Source of the DNA: Narthecium ossifragum
Taxonomy: Eukaryota > Streptophyta > Magnoliopsida > Dioscoreales > Nartheciaceae
Assembly: GCA_963920575.1 (NCBI GenBank)
Contig: OY986965.1
Span: forward strand, 19,112,957-19,176,956
DNA: 64,000 bases
Direction: 5' to 3'
The stretch's first letter is position 1. Every line of letters starts with the position of its first letter. A program made the position numbers and the translations under genes. Under the pieces are notes generated by a model. That model saw only the letters and a list, made by a program, of their open reading frames with translations, had not been told where the DNA came from and did not search any database. Of this stretch, positions 11,520-22,437 are shown piece by piece.

Positions 11520-12389
11520 ATGTATGGAGTATCCCATGAGTGGTGGGAACAACAAATTAAGATTCTGCAGGCCGAGGTAAATCTCTGTTCAACCTTGATG
11601 GAACGTAATAGTAGGAGGGTGGAAGGCAATATCAAGGAGTTGAAGCAGATCTCCAATAGGTGGTCAACGATAACTCAGACTCTGAGCCAGACCCCTATTC
11701 CAGCTGCAATCCAGATGGAACCTGACCCCGAGCCAACTCGGGTTATGACTCCGTCTACAACTTCGACTGCAACTCCTATTACAACTCCGAGAGCAACTCC
11801 CATTACAACTCCGAGTTTAACTCCGCCAGACCCGGGTGAACACTTGCAACTATCATCCCATGATTTTTCCGAAATTTTCCCTATTTTTCCATATTTTGCC
11901 AGAATTTCCCCTGGTTTTCTCTCTCTTCCCGGTTCGACTCACTCTCGGCTTAGCCATGTGGCTCATCTCCTACCTCAAGTCGCGGCTAACCCCTTACATC
12001 CAGCCCGGCTCACCTTCGAGCCATCCACCCTTCGTTCCAGCTCATCCACGGCTTTGTCGGCTCGTCCCCAAGCCGCCACCCCAACGCCGATCTCCGACGC
12101 TGTCCCCTTATCCAATCCATCCAGGAAGCATTGGCGTCCTTCCCCGAAGCCACTGTGGCCGACCACGACCACGGAGGAAGCTCGGATCGCCGGAACTCAA
12201 CTCCGGCAAAAGCCCATGTTCCGGCGTCCCTCACTCCACCATATTCCGAGGTTGATCCCAAGATCAAACCTCACGAGAAAGGTCCCAAGACCTTCCCGTA
12301 CCTGTTCCCGACGAGCTAAAGCACCGTCGCGCCCTAGACCACCGACGATCTCCGGCGACGACATCCAGCGCGTCGCCACCTTCAGATAA
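11520..12389 (+). CDS. gag-like ORF of the nested retroelement (289 aa)
   Basis: The first 55 residues (MYGVSHEWWEQQIKILQAEV...) are charged and probably helical, followed by a Thr/Pro-rich stretch with the repeat ATPITTP. From about residue 110 the composition changes to Ser/Pro/Arg-rich with no recognisable capsid or zinc knuckle, where the DNA becomes CT-rich. The first half is plausibly the start of a gag or other structural protein. The second half may be read-through of non-coding sequence. Confidence 0.45.
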   Translation: MYGVSHEWWEQQIKILQAEVNLCSTLMERNSRRVEGNIKELKQISNRWSTITQTLSQTPIPAAIQMEPDPEPTRVMTPSTTSTATPITTPRATPITTPSLTPPDPGEHLQLSSHDFSEIFPIFPYFARISPGFLSLPGSTHSRLSHVAHLLPQVAANPLHPARLTFEPSTLRSSSSTALSARPQAATPTPISDAVPLSNPSRKHWRPSPKPLWPTTTTEEARIAGTQLRQKPMFRRPSLHHIPRLIPRSNLTRKVPRPSRTCSRRAKAPSRPRPPTISGDDIQRVATFR

Positions 12390-13289
12390 GGCGTGTACGA
12401 GGCCCAATCCGACGATAAGATCGTACGGATGGAACCCCCATGTCCCTGCGAAGCCTCCTGTGCCGTTGCCACTCTCCAACGAGCTCGTTTCACCATTGAT
12501 CTAGCTCCGGTAGCTTCTCAGCCGTCCGATCAAGACTGCAACTTGATCCAGCCGTTTGATCAGCGTGATCTTCGATCCAGTGCTTCCGATCTTTGATCTG
12601 AACCTGATCAAAGAGTCCCAAGCAATAAGGACCATCCAGATCATGCTCGAGTGATCACGATGCATCCTCAGCCGTTGATCAAGCATCCGAAGGTTGATAT
12701 GAGTCATTAAAGGAGCTGCCCTCCTTATTCAGATGCCATATTCAATCTGATCAGATCTGACTATGATGGTAACACCGGTTTGGCTCAACTGACTCAAGTC
12801 GAGATTGACACCGGTAGAGCCAACTATGTTAGACAGGTTTGGACCAGAGTACGACTTAGCACAGCTGAAGATTCAACTTGGTTCAACCAACTTCAAGCCC
12901 AGACTAGTGCAGCAGAAGCATGGTCCAACCATCTTCACTTCAGATTGGACCAAAGCCAGCTTGACCCAGATTCAAGCCAAGTCCCTGCACAGTTGATCAG
13001 ACCATGGAGATCAGATCCCATCCTATGGTCATGGACAACACTACTGATGGGACATGATGAGGATGATCCAGGAGAGCCATTGAAGATCTTATTCTTGGAG
13101 CTACCTGAGCCGTCAGATCGACCTCCAGATGCTCCTTCAGCACTGCCCCTGCTACCCCTGGACCCGTCCTGGGATCGACCTGGTTTCTCACCACCGAGTC
13201 CAGAGCTACAGAAGCAAATTGATTCAGTCCAGCCACATAGAGCCATCCTACCTGACTTGACTCTGGCCTTGAGGACAAGGCCAATTCTG
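12390..13289 (+). other. 3' part of the internal domain of the nested retroelement
   Basis: Holds an open frame from 12780 that reads through into the LTR. It is rich in Gln, Ser and Pro and has no motif I recognise. The phrase CTTGAGGACAAGG just before the polypurine tract resembles the end of gypsy-type internal domains. Confidence 0.4.
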
Positions 13290-13302
13290 AAGGAAGGGGG
13301 AA
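13290..13302 (+). promoter_or_regulatory. polypurine tract
   Basis: AAGGAAGGGGGAA immediately upstream of the 3' LTR; it would prime plus-strand DNA synthesis. It fixes the orientation of the element as plus. Confidence 0.8.
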
Positions 13303-14663
13303 TGATACGAGTCGATCCGACTCGACCAACTGGACCCGAACCCAGAAGAGGAACCAAACTGGTTCAGCCTCTTTCCTAGTTTGGCTTGGACTTCTCTAGC
13401 TCAAACTAGAGTATTTGATTAGGATTTATCATTAGTCTTTTATATTTTATTGAGTTCTAGTTAATATTTGATTGTTATGAATTAATTAAGAGTCCATTTG
13501 AGCTAGGAAGTTGAGTTGAGTTTGAAACCTTATTACTTGCTAATTAAGCAAGGGGGTTTTCTAGTTGGATTAGGACTCTGTCAAGGTCTCTGTAAAAGGA
13601 CCTCAGTAGTTTGTATTAATGATGATGAATGAAGAAGAGAATTATTAAGAATAGTTGATAGAATATCATAGGAGTAGAATATCATAGGAGTAGAGGTAAT
13701 GTAGATTCCACCAGATAATCCACCATCGATCATCTTCTTCCCCGTCGGTCATCTTCTCCACAGCCGGCACTGTCTCCACCGGTATTTCTCCATCCCCGGC
13801 ACTTTCTCTCTCCGCCATGTCAGTGACCCCACGCCACGTCAGCGCCACGTCACCGTCTTCCTCCTCCTTCCTTTTTCTCTCCCGTGCCCAAACCCTAAGC
13901 TATCATCGACCATCGCCGTTCTCTCCTCTCCGGCCTTCCCCGTCGCCAGCCAAGACCTCCAACGCCTTCCCCTACCTCCCACGACTCCAGCCATACCTTT
14001 ACCGCCACTTTCCATCACCTTCGGCGCCTCTCCGGCCTACCCAACCTTCATAGCTCCACCGCCTCTTCCTTGACCGGCCTCAACCTCATCCACTAAACCG
14101 ACCTAAGCACCTCGCCGACCGCCCTAAACCCTCTTCCCGATGTCCTCAGCCACCCTCGAGCCTCGCCTTCATCCCCGACGCCGATCCGCCTCTAAACCCA
14201 TCGCCGGCCACATCAGATCCCGTCAATCTAGACCTTCCCCGGCCAATCCACTCCTCTAGATCTCTTCCCCATCAACCCAAGAACCTTCCTGCCAAGGTCC
14301 CGACCGCCATCGCCGCCACTACGCCGACGATCCACTCCGGCAACCCCTCAGCCGTCGGATCTCCCTAGACCTTGATTGCCCAAATTGACTCAGCCACTTA
14401 ACCCAATTCTAGCCGGTTCAGTCAAGCCACTTAGCCCAATCCGAGCCAGATTCAATTCATTGAGCCAATCAACTAATCAGACTTGACCCAGTCAAGTCCT
14501 ATCCTATCAGGCTCAGCCAGATCTGAACCAACTCAAGCCAGATCCGATCCAGCTAGTCAGATTCAACCAATTGGACTCAAATCAAGTCCGATCAGGCCAA
14601 TTTTAACCGATTGGAGCAGTAGAGACCCGATACAAGAGGATTACGAGTAGACCGCTTGTATCA
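13303..14663 (+). repeat. 3' LTR of the nested retroelement
   Basis: Runs from TGATACGAGTCGATCC to CTTGTATCA and is followed by the TSD copy GTCAA. It closely matches the solo LTR at 19003-22432, including the start and the GAGACCCGATAC end region. The middle (13700-14350) is CT-rich. Confidence 0.8.
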
Positions 14664-15389
14664 GTCAACTACCTCAAATCCTCAACAACATGAGATTCAA
14701 TTACAATCACGCTCTAATCCTTACTACCCAGCCACGGTCCTAAGGCTAGATCCGAGCTACCCGAGAGCCTCGGATCGGCGATCAACCCATCGCCCGTCTA
14801 ACCTGATATGCCTCTAATGCAAAACAAGATGCATGCAATGCTCAGGCACAGATAATGAGATATAGGCATGCCACAATATGGCAATAATCATACAGGGCTA
14901 GGCCTAGCCTGCAGCTAGCCAAAGGGGTGAGCATAGAAAGGGCCTCAAATACAGATAATCTATACTAACCAAACAATGATTAGAGCCAAACGGTAAACAC
15001 AGATATACAATAGTCTTCAGTGCTCTCTTGCACCTGACAGACTAAGGTTCCACAGTTACCTCGCAGGTAACTGGCCAACAGTTATACAATAGCTCTCGAC
15101 ACACGCCGGCATCAGGCTAAGGTTCCACAATTCCACATTAGCTAGCACTCATAGCTAGCTAATGGCTAAGCAACCAATTAAGCATTTAAACTACTATCCA
15201 ACTAAGTATTTGAATACAAGTCCACCCATAAATCCACCAAAAAGATAAACGCACGATTCAATTTCCCAAACTCGATAGAAATCCATTGAAAACCCCTCCA
15301 TTACATCATGCATGCTCCCTAACATGATTGGGTATCTATCATGAACGAGAAACTAATCAAAGGAAGCCAGAAAACACTATTTAGGGGTT

Positions 15390-15650
15390 GGCGGTCGATG
15401 CGACGGTCGACCGTGAAGCCACGGTCGATCTGACGGTCGACCGTGAGACAAAAACATGGGGAAACATAAGGGCCACGGTCGATGCGACGGTCGACCGTGA
15501 GGTGAGGTGGAAAAAGGGTAAGGACCCGCGGTCGATCCGAGCATCGACCCTGGGAGACCAAAAACGCGACAGCGCCTGACGGTCGACCGTGAGGCCAAGA
15601 AAAAGCATATCAACGCTTGACGGTCGATCCAACGGTCGACCGTCCGACAT
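15390..15650. repeat. cluster of GGTCGACCGT palindromes within an LTR
   Basis: ACGGTCGACCGT-type palindromes alternate with CGGTCGATGCGACGG and CGGTCGATCTGACGG variants, about ten GGTCGA/TCGACC cores in 260 bp. The other copy of this LTR (49344-52463) lacks the cluster. It occupies roughly the position where related LTRs have GATCGATC palindromes. Confidence 0.7.
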
Positions 15651-16493
15651 ATTGCACTGTTCCTTAGAACAGTGCCGGAAATCAAATTTCTTAGATTTCA
15701 ACTATCAAATCTTGTTGGAAATCGATGAAACTTTGCATGCATGCATAATCAACGATGGGGAAGCCAATGGTGCGATGAAAATATGATTTTGATGGTTAAA
15801 TCTCCTATCTAGGTCAAAACGGTTGAAAACTGACAAAACGACGATAATACGGAAATCAGTGGTTAAAATATGGAAATCGCACGGTAGGAATACTCGAAGC
15901 AAGCCACAACACATATGCAACAAGCTACACAACATTCTAATAAGTACTCTTACATCGAAAACACATTAAACCTATCCTAGGAGAACCCGATCACAAGATC
16001 GAGGTAGAAACACCTACTTGAACAAGCAGGGCAGCTCCTCCAAGCATCCCCCAAGTCCGATCGTCAAGATCCGCTCCCCGAAGATCGCGCCTCCAAGCCC
16101 TAGCTCAGCCGATTGGAGACAGGAAGAGAGAGAGAGAGGGACAACAGCATGAGAAGAAGAAAGAAAAAGAGAGAGAGAAAAGAAAGGGGTTATTTATAGA
16201 AAGCTGAAATCGATCACAGCCGTCCGATTCAATCTCTCCCGATCGAGCTTCGATCTTCCGATCGGAAGTGCCCTTAAGGTTCTAATCAATCACATACATG
16301 AATCAAATGCAGTGTGTGCCACGCGGGTGTGAAACTGACTACCAGGGAGCATATTTACCAAAATGCCACTGAGATAAAAAACAGCGATGCGATCAACCGA
16401 TCGCATCCCAAGGCCAACCAAGCCAAACCACAAACCCAGACCCTCGACCTAACGCGGACAGACCGGGTTGGAGGTACGGGTCCTCACAGAGAG

Positions 16494-17252
16494 CGTCCCT
16501 GGCCTCCAAACCCCTCCCTCTCCCCTCACTCGACTTCATCCTCCGCATCGACTCCCACTTCTGCTTCCTCACCCGCGCCCGCTCCTGCCTGTAACGGCCC
16601 CCGCCATCCGGGGCCACCCAGGGCCTGCGGGCTCCGTCGAGGATCCACCCGAGGGCCCCACCCGACACAATATTGTCCGCTTTTGGCTCACCGCAGAAAT
16701 CTGGGAAAACTTCCCAGTGGGTCACCCATCCGGGACCGCTCCAAGGCAACCACGCTTAACCTTGGAGTTTTCTGGCGGATCACTGTCATCGCGGCTTTAA
16801 AATGCGTTGTGTCTTAAAAGGGTTACTAATATACTTATATCTACGTGGGGTTGCTTACCCGGTTACCTGGTTCGACTGCATGCCCTCCAGGCGAACACCG
16901 ACACCCAGTACCCCGCCTCCCCTCCCGTAGCCCCCACCCCCCCCACTTGATGTCGCCGGCAAGCTCTACCGCGATCTCGACTTCCCCTGTGGTCGCAAGC
17001 TCTTCGCCGCCCTCCACCCCCTCCTCTTCCACCCACCTCCACCGCCCTCAAGGACCCCCCCCCGACCACCGTCTCCACCACGGTTTCACCCCCTTAATGG
17101 AGTCCCTCCTCTCCGAGGAGCAATCCATCTTTGATTCCACTGAACCCCATCGGATAACTATCATCCAGGAACTGTTGATGATGCCCGCCAACCATCGAAT
17201 CCCTCTCAATAAGCTTCAACACTGCCACCACACCTTTGGCTTCCTAGATGAC
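16494..17252 (+). pseudogene. AMT/PORR chimera: five AMT codons, then 5' part of a PORR-domain gene
   Basis: After the solo LTR the AMT frame continues for Val-Pro-Gly-Leu and then turns into a different protein. SLDFILRIDSHFCFLTRAR precedes a Cassandra-like LTR (16590-16908). KLYRDLDFPCGRKLFAALH and, after a frame change, FTPLMESLLSEEQSIFD and ELLMMPANHRIPLNKLQHC follow it. The last two match plant PORR (plant organelle RNA recognition) proteins, which bind organellar group II introns and aid splicing, especially the conserved LLMM...RIPL..L element. The frame ends at FGFLDD, where a solo LTR enters at 17253. The N-terminal assignment is weaker than the C-terminal one. Confidence 0.65.
16590..16908 (-). 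mobile_element. Cassandra-like solo LTR with 5S rRNA-like domain
   Basis: Starts TGTAACGGCCC in plus orientation and ends in GTACCCCG, where the last few bases seem lost. Its opposite-strand copy is at 55389-55706, similar over about 310 bp. The minus strand at 16785-16704 resembles plant 5S rRNA, including GTTAAGCGTG and GATGGGTGACCCACTGGGAA. Cassandra elements are terminal-repeat retrotransposons in miniature that carry 5S sequences, with their RNA polymerase III promoter, inside the LTR. It interrupts the PORR remnant. No clean TSD was found. Confidence 0.7.
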
Positions 17253-18816
17253 TGATCGATCGCGAACGTTGTCGTTAAAACGTTGCTAACCTCAATCAAA
17301 TCTTAAATTTATATCCTTGTTCAATCACTAATACTACTAAGTAGACTAGTGGTGAAATTCGGAGTCGAACCACAGGGAATTACTAGGAAGACCAAAATCG
17401 ATTCTCAAAACTCTTGATCTAAACTAAACATTTCAATGATGGATTGATCTAACTGAAACTATCAAAGAAAGCAAAAGAAAATATTAAAGTTTTGAATCAG
17501 ATGGAAAAAGATGTCTTAGGAAATACACAATCCACCCTAGTTTCACCCTTAATCTTCCATAATTATCATCTTGATCACTTCTCTAAGTATTATGGATCGT
17601 ATGGCTACAAGCTCACACGAATCCCTAAAAGAAGGTTTTATGTTCCCTACGGCATAACCTATCTTTGTTTGGCATAAATAATCTTTGGTCCTACCATTAT
17701 CTTAAGTTATTCTACTTCTAATGACCTTAGCATGACTTATCTTCACGTAACATAGATTATCTCAAAGGTAAATCACAAACCACATGCAAACTATCTCACA
17801 AATCTCTACACTCAAGTACAACCATCATGTAGGACTAATAATACGTCAACGGAACTCTGTTCCTTCAACTCTATAATCATTAAAATCATATTCATGAGAT
17901 TATACTTAGAGAAGTTCACAAAAATCAAACTAAGAAAGATCAAAAGTTACACTAGGGTTTCATGGTATTCCTAAGAACAAGAAAACTAGCCACTCATCTC
18001 TTGGAAATCAGCCATAGGTGTAGAAGATGAAGCCATTGATCCCCGCGGAAAGATCGCCGTCTTCAAAACCCTAACCTTCTCCTCCAAAAGTGCTCCAAAA
18101 GATGATTATTTTCGGCTGGAATAACCCCCTTATGTATTAGAAATCCTCCATCCCGTAATTAGGAGTTATAGTTGAACTTAAACTCTAATTTTCCTAAATT
18201 TCGAGTCGCTGACGTCATCAGAGCGATCGATCAGACTCAAACCGATCGATCGGACTTCCCAGTTTGACTGGGTTAATAACTGCCACGTCACCAGCTTCCT
18301 TATTCTTCAACTTCTACTCAAACTCTAACTTGGAGTCAATTCTGGGGCCAATCTATACGGAATTTGAGCCGATCTTCAACATGAGAGTAATAGATCTAGA
18401 AGTCTTCTGTCATCTCCAAATTATTTCATAATATCCTGATTAATGTAGAATATTTGGAGAATATTCTCTTCAGCATCGATGGAGCAGCTTTCTAGTTTGT
18501 AAATCTTCATCTATTCTTCAAACTGTCATCATACCATCAGGAATCTCGCAATGTGTCCAACAACAACATTATAGATCTCTGAGTCTTCTACAATTTCCCA
18601 AAGTTACAGAATATTTGGAGTTTCAGAGAATATCTGGCGAATACTTTCCCAATGGTCGACGAAGCTATATTTTTCTTCATTTTAGCCGAATTTCTTGTAT
18701 CTCTTCTCAAACCATGATTAAACCTGAAATCAACTAAAAAATCGTCAAATACACCTACTCTAGGCCTAACAAAGGTAATTTAAGGGGTTTAATTAGGATT
18801 AATTAGTGACTTATCA
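17253..18816 (-). mobile_element. solo LTR (1564 bp) of an Athila/Tat-like family
   Basis: Bounded by TGATCGATCG and GTGACTTATCA, with the 5-bp duplication ATGAC on both sides (17248-17252 and 18817-18821). It is the reverse-complement relative of the LTRs at 29201-30656 and 44557-46010; the latter is followed by a primer site, which fixes sense, so this copy is minus. It contains CGATCGATC palindromes at 18225-18265. It splits the PORR reading frame between an Asp and a Phe codon. Confidence 0.85.
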
Positions 18817-18821
18817 ATGAC

Positions 18822-18979
18822 TTCTACGACCGTGTGACGAGCTACCCCGGAGTCGCCTTTGGCTTCCTGGATGACTTCCGTGACTGTGTGACGAGCTACC
18901 CGAAGTTCTTCCACATTGTTGTGGACCCCCCTGACGGCCGCCACATGCTAGAGCTTGTGGAATGGGATCCAGCACTAGT
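18822..18979 (+). pseudogene. PORR-domain protein, C-terminal fragment
   Basis: Continues the frame of 17252: DFYDRVTSYP, then FGFLDDFRDCVTSYPKFF and HIVVDPPDGRHMLELVEWDP, matching the conserved PORR end (DDFRD...YP.LF..V....LELV.WDP..AVS). An 18-codon unit starting FGFLDD is present twice in tandem (about 17234-17252 plus 18822-18851, and 18852-18905), so the copy had a 54-bp duplication before the LTR insertion. Reading on gives VVSSVS and a stop, but from about 18980 the sequence also fits AMT in another frame. Confidence 0.8.
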
Positions 18980-19002
18980 TGTGTCCTCGGTCTCATGAAC
19001 AT
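18980..19002 (+). pseudogene. AMT fragment fused to the PORR 3' end
   Basis: In the +2 frame relative to PORR this reads CVLGLMNI and is continued by KA...MLFVP at 22438, matching the AMT segment usually written VLGRMNIKAW. The last five bases AACAT are the TSD of the LTR at 19003. Confidence 0.7.
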
Positions 19003-22000
19003 TGATACGAGTTGATCCGACTCGACCAACTGGACCCGCGCCCAGAAGAGGACCCAAACGGGTTTAGCCTCTTTCCTAGTTTGGCTTAGACCTCCCTAGT
19101 TCAAACTAGAGTTATTTAATTAGGATTTATTAGTTTGAGTCTTTTATATTTAAGTCCTAGTTGTTATTTACTTGTTAGGAATTAATTAAGAGTCCTATTT
19201 CAGTTAGTAAGTTGAGTTTGAGTATGAAAGCCTTATTATTTGCTAATTAACCAAGGGGGTTTTTTAGTTGGATTAGGACTTAGTCGATGCCTCTATAAAA
19301 GTACCTCAGTAGCTAGGTATGATGTATCCATGAACAATGAAGTATTGAGTAGATAAATAGAGTAGAGAGTAGTTTAGGAGTAGTTTCTCATAGAGTTATT
19401 ATCATGGCTTGATCCTCCATCAGGGATTAAGAAGGCTTAATCATCTAATTAGGATTATTCCAGGGCTTAGTTCTCTATTGAGGACTATTCAAGGGCCGAG
19501 TTCTCTTCCCCAAAAGTTCTCTTCAACTGACGTTCACCGATCCACATTCTTCATCGCCAGCCATCTTCTCCACAGCCGGCATTGCCTCCACCCGATCGTG
19601 TTTCCCTCACCTTCATCTTATCTCTCTCCACGTCCTTTTCTCTCTCCGCCACGTCAGCGCCTTCTGCCACGTCACCATCTTCTTCCTGCTCTCTTCACTC
19701 CCGTGCATGAACCCTAGCTTCACCGCTGACCACCTTCGTCCAACAATCTCCGGCCACCCCCGTCGCTAGCCAAGGCCGCCATCCACTTCCTCCAAGTTCC
19801 ACGACTCTGGCCATCTCTTTCCCGCCGCCTCCATCACCTCCGACGCCTTCCCCGGCAACCCAACCTCCAAGCTCCGCTGCCCTTTCCTTGACCGGCCTCA
19901 ACCTCACCCACTAAACCGACCTAAGCACCTCGTCGGCTGTCCTAAACCTCTTTCCCGACGTCCCCCAGCCACTCCTGAGCCTCATCGTCATCCCCGACGC
20001 GAACCGGAACCTAACTAATGCGGAAAATTTTTGGCGAGGGGTTCCCTCTAACCTACTGGTCTCCCTAAACAATTCATAAACACCCTTATATTACAAAGAT
20101 TAACAACCTCAAAGAAAATACAATGTAATATTCAAATCCTCAAAAGGGTTTACATTTGTACAAGATACTCCCGTAGGAGACTAACTAACTAAAAGGGTGT
20201 AGACATATGATCACCGCTCCTTAAGCACCGCCAGACGCCGCCGCACCATCAAACACCTGCCCGGTAGGGGCTACTGAGAAAGAGCTGACGCCTGCACCTG
20301 CAAAACGCAGCCCGGGTAGGAGTGAGCATAAAGCTCAGTAGGGTTCTACACTACGACACAGAGAAAGAGAGGGAACACAACAGTGTCGCCCCCAAGTAAG
20401 GTCCGGGTGTACATAGGGGCCCCATAACCCCACCGTGTGTCCCTGAGGTCCACGATCATGATCTTCCAAAAGAACTGGTCACATGATGGGTCATGGTCAG
20501 TAAGCAGGAAACAACACTGCTGACTCACAAGCAGGTAACCGGCACTGCTGGCGGGAGATGACACCGCTGAGTAGGCATACCCTCTACTCAAGAGTCGTTA
20601 TAAGTGGACACCGGCTACACCTCAGAACCCGACTCGAGGCCGACACGACCTCTAAATCATCGATCAATATGTATTCAAGTCATCTAAACCTATCATCAAT
20701 ATCGATTGAATACTACAATCCAACCTGGACCTTACTACCCGCCACGGTCCTAGAGCTAAATCCGAGCTACCCGAAAGCCTTGGATCGGCGATCGACCCAT
20801 CGCCCACGCCCTAACCTTATGCATCTAATACACAACAGAATGCATGCTATGATCATACACAAGTAAGAAGTAAGCATGCAGCTGTCTGATAAAGATAACA
20901 TACAAGTCCAACTGGATCGCTGCAGCGGTACTACCAACCGCTGCCAGCCAATCCGCAGCGGGTCCCCGCATTACGACGGTACCGCGACCGTCAACCGCAG
21001 ACTCCTGCAATGGGAAGCAACCCCGAAAACTCAGATGAACATATAATATAATATTATATGTTCAGCACATATAATATTATTAAAACCAACAAGATCCTCT
21101 AATTAGAGGCTAAGTGATCTCGTCGATCTGGCATCCAAACGACGTCGGATTCGAGATCTAACTTAGACACCAGCAGATAAAAATGCTAGGATCAACATAT
21201 CCAAAATTGGGAAACATCATACGGCTAGATTAACCGAAAAACACTAATCAAAATCACTAACCTCACTAATTACCTTTAATTGCTGCAACGCAACCCATTC
21301 GTAGGAACATCATAACAAATCATAGGAAAATGACAAAAATGTGAAACTGGTTCGGTCTGAGAGTAGATTCAAAGATATACAATTCTCAAGTTCATCATAA
21401 GTCTAAATAATGCATGTATACGCCGTAAACCCGCTATTCTTCAAGAACAAAGAAACCGGGAAAATCCGAGATTAAACATGCTAAAAGCCTACTAAGAACT
21501 CAATCAAATCTCATGAAACTCATATAAGTAATTAAGCTAAGCAAGAGGCATCCAACAAAACCAAGAACACCTAGATCTACAGACTAGATCTAGAGAAAAC
21601 CCCCTAAATAACCCACGTAGGTAGAAACCTACCGGAAGCGCAGTCCTCAGCTGATTCCCCGTGGTACGGCCACCAAGCAGGATTCCAACCAAGCCAAGGA
21701 TCTTCCTCTCGCTGCCACGAGTCTAACGAGCCTTCAAGCACCCAAAACGATGGCTGGAGGAGGGTGAACGGAGGGGAAGAAGAAGACAGGAAGCAAATCG
21801 AAAAAACAGGGGAAGGTCGCGGGCTATTTATAGCTTAAGTCCGATCGATCGCTCCAGGGACCGATCGATCGGACTGGCCGGCTTAAGTCGGTTCACGTCC
21901 TTATCCGAACACGTCGGCCACCTACACAGGTCCGATCGAGCGATCGATCACACACGGGCCGCCAGCTGCCTAAAAACAGGCTTCTGCGCGCCCGAGATTG

Positions 22001-22432
22001 GATCTTTCGATCCCAAGCCCGTCTAGGGTTCTAGCAAACACATAAATCAAACATTGGAGCTGTATGTGCACCACGCGGGTGTGAAACAAACCAATAAGGA
22101 ACAATTTTACCAAATTGCCCTTGCGGTCCACAACGAGCCACGGGCTCGACGCAAGCGGTCGACCCAGGAATGGAGGGACAGGTCCTCACATCCGTCAAGC
22201 CCCCCTCATCGGGATCCACCTCCAGCAGCCCTCAACCCTTGGATCTGCCTTAGCTCTTCTCCCAGCCACTTGACCCAGTCAAGTCTTGTTCCAATCAAGC
22301 TTAACCCAGGTTTGATCCAACTAGCCAGATTTCAACCAATTGAACTCAATCAAGTTTGATCAGATTCAATTCTGATCAATTGGAGTAGTAGAGACCCGAT
22401 ACGAGAGGATTGCAAGTAGATCGCACATATCA
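19003..22432 (+). mobile_element. solo LTR, TGATACGAG family, with nested LTR
   Basis: Starts TGATACGAGTTGATCCGAC and ends CACATATCA, with the TSD AACAT on both sides (18998-19002 and 22433-22437). It matches the 3' LTR at 13303-14663, which fixes the orientation as plus. It is interrupted at about 19996-22190 by a chromovirus LTR. It sits inside the second AMT piece. Confidence 0.85.
19996..22190 (-). mobile_element. chromovirus-type LTR, start truncated, nested
   Basis: Enters at GACGCGAACCGGAACC, which is about 35 bp inside the normal TGTCGCG start, and ends GGACAGGTCCTCACA. Comparison with 13303-14663 shows some host LTR sequence was lost at the insertion, so no TSD is seen. It shares the TCCGATCGATCGCTCC palindromes (21840-21870) with the copies at 23634 and 32319. 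Confidence 0.75.
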
Positions 22433-22437
22433 AACAT

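Larger units (their letters stand above)
11420..14663 (+). mobile_element. complete small non-autonomous LTR retroelement nested in the solo LTR
   Basis: Flanked by the 5-bp duplication GTCAA (11415-11419 and 14664-14668) and inserted inside the 10699-16488 LTR, whose sequence resumes on both sides as judged against the copy at 49344-52463. In order it holds a 36-bp 5' LTR remnant, an initiator-Met-tRNA primer site, a gag-like ORF, a polypurine tract and a 1361-bp 3' LTR. It lacks protease, reverse transcriptase and integrase, so it depended on another element. A relative is the solo LTR at 19003-22432. Confidence 0.8.
10699..16488 (-). mobile_element. solo LTR, TGTCAC-type chromovirus family, with nested element
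   Basis: Starts TGTCACACCCTGACCCAG and ends GGTCCTCACA, with the TSD GAGAG on both sides. It is interrupted at 11420-14663 by another retroelement; without that element and its duplicated 5 bp the LTR is about 2.5 kb. The second member of this family is at 49344-52463. Sense is taken as minus, because LTRs with the same organisation (TGTCGCG-type, 26340-35777) flank a minus-strand pol. The LTR contains a GGTCGACCGT palindrome cluster (15390-15650). No internal domain remains, so the element was removed by LTR-LTR recombination. It disrupts the AMT coding sequence. Confidence 0.85.

Noticed and set aside
11836..12496. Several overlapping ORFs on both strands
   Set aside because: They overlap the gag-like frame in GC-rich low-complexity DNA and show no domain or consistent codon pattern.
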